DNA of 64,000 nt from contig NZ_CP031963.1 in the NCBI RefSeq assembly GCF_003443675.1, positions 2,193,501-2,257,500 on the forward strand. Reading direction: 5' to 3'. How positions within the stretch are numbered: position 1 is the stretch's first letter; every line of letters starts with the position of its first letter. This DNA is from Aquimarina sp. BL5 (GTDB lineage: Bacteria > Bacteroidota > Bacteroidia > Flavobacteriales > Flavobacteriaceae). The notes under the pieces were generated by a model. That model was not told the origin of the DNA, did not search any database, and saw only the letters and a list, made by a program, of their open reading frames with translations. This document shows positions 60,782-64,000 of this stretch, piece after piece. The position numbers and the translations under genes were made by a program.

Positions 60782-61903
60782 ATGAATACTCATTTTTATA
60801 TATTTATTTTAACGTTCCATTTTTTAACCGCGTGCAAAAATAATAGCCCTGTTCAAGATACTAGCAATCAACAAAAAACCACGAGCACTACAGACAGTTT
60901 TACATTGGATTTGGGGAAACCAGATCTCAAATCAAAATTTGAAGACCGTATTTGGAGTATTTGGGGTGGTTCTATGGTAAAAGGAAATGACGGATTGTAT
61001 CACATGTTCTATTCGCGATGGGAAAAAGAATTAGGATGGGCTTGGGTAACCGATTCTGAAATTGCGCATGCAGTTTCTAGCTCTCCATTTGGTCCCTTTA
61101 CATTTAAAGATGTTGCGCTCCCGACAAGAGGAAAAGAATATTGGGATGGATTGTGCACGCACAATCCTACAGTGCATCAATTTGGAAAAAAATACTACTT
61201 ATATTATATGGGAAATACAGGAGATGGTAACGTACCTTCTGCTCCCGGAAAAATGGCGTTAAACCCTATACATCGGAACAATCAACGCATTGGGGTAGCT
61301 GTTTCCGATAGTCCCAATGGTCCTTGGAAAAGATTTGATACTCCGCTCATTGACGTGAGCCCAGAAAATACAGCATTAGATGCATTAATGGTTAGTAATC
61401 CATCCATTACTCAACGTCCTGAAGGCGGATACCTCATGGTTTACAAAGCTGTTGGGAAAAAAAGACCAGGAATTTGGGGAGGACCCGTTGTGCATTGTGT
61501 CGCTACTGCTGATTATCCAACTGGTCCGTTTAACAAATATAATAAAGCTGTTTTTAAAGCAAAAGGGCATGATTTTCCAGCTGAAGATCCTTTTATATGG
61601 CATCAGGAAGGGAAATATCGAGCAATTGTCAAAGACATGCACGGTGCATTTACCAATGCAGGTCGAGCATTAGTGATGTTTGATTCTAAAGATGGTTTTG
61701 ATTGGAAACTATCAAAGAACCCTTTAGTGTCTACATTAGAAATTAATTGGACAAATGGTTATAAACAGCAGGTAGATCATCTGGAACGTCCACAACTTTA
61801 TATAGAAAATGGCAAACCAATTGCTTTGCTTTGTGCCGGTGACATAAAAGAAGATGACAATATAATACAATCATTTAATGTACAAATTCCAATCTTGGAA
61901 TAG
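60782..61903 (+). CDS. Lipoprotein glycoside hydrolase of the five-bladed beta-propeller (GH43/GH117-like) type
   Basis: This 373-residue protein has lipobox LTAC (Cys18), so it faces the periplasm or surface. The propeller begins SIWGGSMVKGNDGLYHMFYSRW and contains THNPTVHQFGKKYYLYYMGN, SDSPNGPWKRFDTPLIDVSPENTALDALMVSNPSI, AEDPFIWHQEGKYRAIVKDMHG and QLYIENGKPIALLCAG, the pattern of GH43/GH117-related clans with catalytic acids in the second and fourth blades. The exact family and substrate cannot be fixed. It follows the FAD oxidoreductase in the same operon, suggesting stepwise breakdown of an unusual sugar. Confidence 0.78.
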   Translation: MNTHFYIFILTFHFLTACKNNSPVQDTSNQQKTTSTTDSFTLDLGKPDLKSKFEDRIWSIWGGSMVKGNDGLYHMFYSRWEKELGWAWVTDSEIAHAVSSSPFGPFTFKDVALPTRGKEYWDGLCTHNPTVHQFGKKYYLYYMGNTGDGNVPSAPGKMALNPIHRNNQRIGVAVSDSPNGPWKRFDTPLIDVSPENTALDALMVSNPSITQRPEGGYLMVYKAVGKKRPGIWGGPVVHCVATADYPTGPFNKYNKAVFKAKGHDFPAEDPFIWHQEGKYRAIVKDMHGAFTNAGRALVMFDSKDGFDWKLSKNPLVSTLEINWTNGYKQQVDHLERPQLYIENGKPIALLCAGDIKEDDNIIQSFNVQIPILE

Positions 61904-62258
61904 TCCGTATTTAAACTTATTTATTACGCTAAATGAAATCATCCAGATAATCCTATTCATATTTGTTTAGGTTGAATCGATAGATAGAATCTCTTTTAAT
62001 ATTGTGATTTATGATTTATACCTAAAGAATTTTAGATTGTAATATCTGGTATAAAGTATTATAATTATTTACAAATGATTAGTTTTATAGATAAAGAGAA
62101 TATATGATTACTTTCGGTAATTAGATAAAACATCTAGGAACGTGATGTATAAAATCAGAGCAAATTTTAATATCGGTTCTAAAGATCATTTCCTTTTTTT
62201 CCAGTAGCTTTAAATCTTATAAATTAAATAAGAAATAAATAATCTACAGATAATTAAC
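61904..62258. other. Intergenic gap, nothing recognised
   Basis: This is AT-rich sequence of 355 bp. I see no ORF, repeat, hairpin with T-tract or Fnr-type site. Confidence 0.5.
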
Positions 62259-63248
62259 ATGAGTTCCGTTTTCCTCGATATAATGAAAAGCAAATCTGAT
62301 TCTGAGTTAGTAACTATACAAGAGCATTATAAGCAATATACTTTGGATGCATTAAATGCTTATTTGATTGAAGTAAAAAAACGAAACTTAAAAATTAATA
62401 ATAATGAAATAGAAAAATGGGTTAAAGAACTTGAACTTCAAAAGTTCAAAGATGATTTATCAATAGCACCTAAGTTTGACTGGGACAGTCTTTCTGTGAA
62501 AAATGAAATTATAGGTATAAGCAAGTTTTTGAGGCTTGAAATTTTTCTAAGAATAAGAGTTCATAGTATAACTCCTAAACCAATAATTTCTAAACCCTTT
62601 TCCGAATTTCCAGCTTTATGTTTATTAAGTAAAAAAGAGCTCCCTAAGGGCTTAAAATCGGTTATAAATGATGATGAATGGCTAGAAATAGCGAGCGAAA
62701 TGCTTATTGTAACTATTTACAATTTACAAAGTTTAGGTATCATATCAGTTACGGCATTTCAAGATAGATTCTCTTATTTTGGACTTATTCAATTTTATAG
62801 AGAATTTCTTTCAATCAAGTTAATTAAGAATAGTAAAACAGGTGATGTTTTATCTGACTTTGTTATTAGTGTTTTAGAAACTATTGACATCAATCAGAAG
62901 ACAAGCCTTTATTTTGATAATATTTTGAAGCTTTTAGTAGACAATATTATAGGAAAGGAAAAAGTTAATTTACCAGAAAAGGAATTTGTTATTAATATTC
63001 TAACGATCTATTCTGAAAGTAATGAGTTTATTGATTTATCCTTTTCTAAAAGTAACTTGGGATTAATAACTAATTACTCGTTAATAATTGACGAAAAACA
63101 AAAAGTTACTTTACAATCTCAATACCAGGATAGTAAGAATATGGAAATAGTATCCAGAGAAGCAAACGATATAGATATTTTCATATTTTCTAGGATTAAA
63201 AAGTACATATCTGATGAATTTTTCAGTCATCAAATAGATACAGGTTAA
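62259..63248 (+). CDS. Hypothetical protein, 329 aa
   Basis: This cytoplasmic, mostly helical and charged protein is not recognised. The N-terminus is a helical segment (SDSELVTIQEHYKQYTLDALNAYLIEVKKRNLKINNNEIEKW) reminiscent of short helical adaptors that pair with PUL or RHS neighbours, and the C-terminus contains a possible strand pair (LGLITNYSLIIDEKQKVTLQSQY). No signal peptide or membrane span is present. The base composition is slightly more AT-rich than its neighbours, a weak sign of transfer. It is followed by an inverted repeat and an AraC-type gene. Confidence 0.6.
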   Translation: MSSVFLDIMKSKSDSELVTIQEHYKQYTLDALNAYLIEVKKRNLKINNNEIEKWVKELELQKFKDDLSIAPKFDWDSLSVKNEIIGISKFLRLEIFLRIRVHSITPKPIISKPFSEFPALCLLSKKELPKGLKSVINDDEWLEIASEMLIVTIYNLQSLGIISVTAFQDRFSYFGLIQFYREFLSIKLIKNSKTGDVLSDFVISVLETIDINQKTSLYFDNILKLLVDNIIGKEKVNLPEKEFVINILTIYSESNEFIDLSFSKSNLGLITNYSLIIDEKQKVTLQSQYQDSKNMEIVSREANDIDIFIFSRIKKYISDEFFSHQIDTG

Positions 63249-63261
63249 AAAAACCTAACAC

Positions 63262-63310
63262 AATATAACAAAACATAATTACCCCATAAATTGGCAACGT
63301 TTGTTATATT
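63262..63310. repeat. Inverted repeat between the 329-aa gene and the AraC-type gene
   Basis: An 11-bp perfect inverted repeat AATATAACAAA (63262-63272) / TTTGTTATATT (63300-63310) has a 27-nt loop. It is too wide for a simple terminator. It may be a remnant of a small mobile repeat or an operator for the AraC-type gene 38 bp on. Confidence 0.45.
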
Positions 63311-63347
63311 AAATATTATAATCCATTCAGAAAAACCAAGATTTAAA

Positions 63348-64000
63348 ATGAATCATAAAATATTTGAACCACAACCGAATTTAGCAGAATGGGTTAAATG
63401 TTATTGGACATTAGAAAGCTCTTTTGAAAACACCCCTTTAAAGAATACTATTATTCCTGATGGAACAATGAAATTGATTTTTCATTATGGAGATACTTAC
63501 AAACATCACCCAGAAGGTAAAGAGAGTATAATTTTGCCAAAATGTTTTTTAATAGGACAGTTAACACGTCCATATGTTGTAGAGCCGCTTGGAGTTACTG
63601 GTTCTTTCGTTGTTCGATTTCAACCTAACGGTTTTTTACCTTTTGCGAATATATCCATAAAAGAAATTCAAAACACAGCTGTACCATTAGATAAACTCTT
63701 TGGAAAAGATGGGGGAGAAATTGGAGAAAAAATTTTAACCGCAGATGCTACTTCTAAGAGAATAGAATTAATAGAAACATTTTTACTAAACCGATTAATT
63801 GACAGAAAAAATATTGACAATATCGTCAAATCAACAGTGGAAATAATTTTAAATGGGAATGGTCAATTTTCAGTAAATGAACTTTCAAAGCAAAACAATA
63901 TTAATCGGAGACAGTTAACTCGCAAATTTTCGTCAACAATTGGTTTAAGTCCCAAACAGCTTTCAAAAACTGTAAGAATTCAAAATACACTAAAAACATT
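63348..64000 (+). CDS. AraC-family transcriptional regulator (partial, runs off the window)
   Basis: The start ATG 63348 opens MNHKIFEPQPNLAEWVKCYWTLES..., the DUF6597-type N-terminal sensor found in many AraC regulators (IIPDGTMKLIFHYGD, LIGQLTRPYVVEPLGVTGSFVVRFQPNGFLPF). The first AraC HTH follows (about 180-217: NGQFSVNELSKQNNINRRQLTRKFSSTIGLSPKQLSKTVRIQ). The second HTH is cut by the right edge. No stop codon is seen in 217 codons. The target is unknown. Confidence 0.9.
   Translation, partial: MNHKIFEPQPNLAEWVKCYWTLESSFENTPLKNTIIPDGTMKLIFHYGDTYKHHPEGKESIILPKCFLIGQLTRPYVVEPLGVTGSFVVRFQPNGFLPFANISIKEIQNTAVPLDKLFGKDGGEIGEKILTADATSKRIELIETFLLNRLIDRKNIDNIVKSTVEIILNGNGQFSVNELSKQNNINRRQLTRKFSSTIGLSPKQLSKTVRIQNTLKT

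Overview
The window is a low-GC chromosome segment from a member of the Flavobacteriaceae (Bacteroidota), probably marine. The evidence is consistent across features: promoters with the Bacteroidetes -7 box TAnnTTTG, a type IX secretion cluster (porT, tamL), a lyase with a type IX C-terminal sorting domain, a fused CcoNO cbb3 oxidase, a short RpoD-type primary sigma factor (287 aa) and bacillithiol-type genes. I saw no rRNA or tRNA genes, no CRISPR array and no prophage.

Layout. 0-12 kb is mostly housekeeping: the end of an aminotransferase gene, Trk potassium uptake (trkH-trkA), an exported hydrolase, menaquinone methyltransferase, porT, an RNA methyltransferase, tamL, fbaA and accD. An IS3-family element (12338-13696) sits exactly on the accD stop codon. 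13.8-20.3 kb holds a lipoprotein gene, rpsO, pnp and a PL6 alginate-lyase-like gene whose promoter carries a perfect 27-bp palindrome. 20.3-27.9 kb is a coherent but unfamiliar cluster: envelope proteins (one broken by a nonsense codon), two overlapping fatty-acid desaturase genes, a two-gene exported/cytoplasmic unit and a divergent HTH regulator. Four of its promoters carry the palindrome TTGYGATWATCRCAA exactly 60 bp from the -7 box. 28-34.7 kb holds rpoD, three tandem BLUF photoreceptor genes, rpe-ypdA-dinB, a BI-1 protein and an MtfA-like peptidase, followed by a large membrane-anchored LuxR-type regulator.

38-58 kb is a micro-oxic/stress island. A PAS histidine kinase and a response regulator fused to a Crp/Fnr-type DNA-binding module are surrounded by genes whose promoters carry an Fnr-like site (TGAY-N4-RTCA) centred 29.5 bp upstream of the -7 box. 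I count ten such promoters on nine sites: raiA, a yoaP-like acetyltransferase, two universal stress proteins, two small hypothetical genes, the kinase itself, a DUF6799 protein, the ccoS-NO-Q-P-G-H-safE operon, and one that drives no protein gene. That last promoter points into the gap after raiA, which ends in a strong intrinsic terminator, and so predicts an Fnr-controlled small RNA of about 225 nt. hemN follows the second universal stress gene in the same unit.

58.2-64 kb holds an internally deleted IS5-type transposase remnant, a Tat-like FAD oxidoreductase paired with a beta-propeller glycoside hydrolase, an unrecognised protein gene and the start of an AraC-family regulator cut by the window edge. 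The most novel points are the Fnr-type island with its candidate sRNA and the fixed-spacing palindrome regulon around the desaturases. Both were read by eye and need genome-wide motif searches and transcript mapping.
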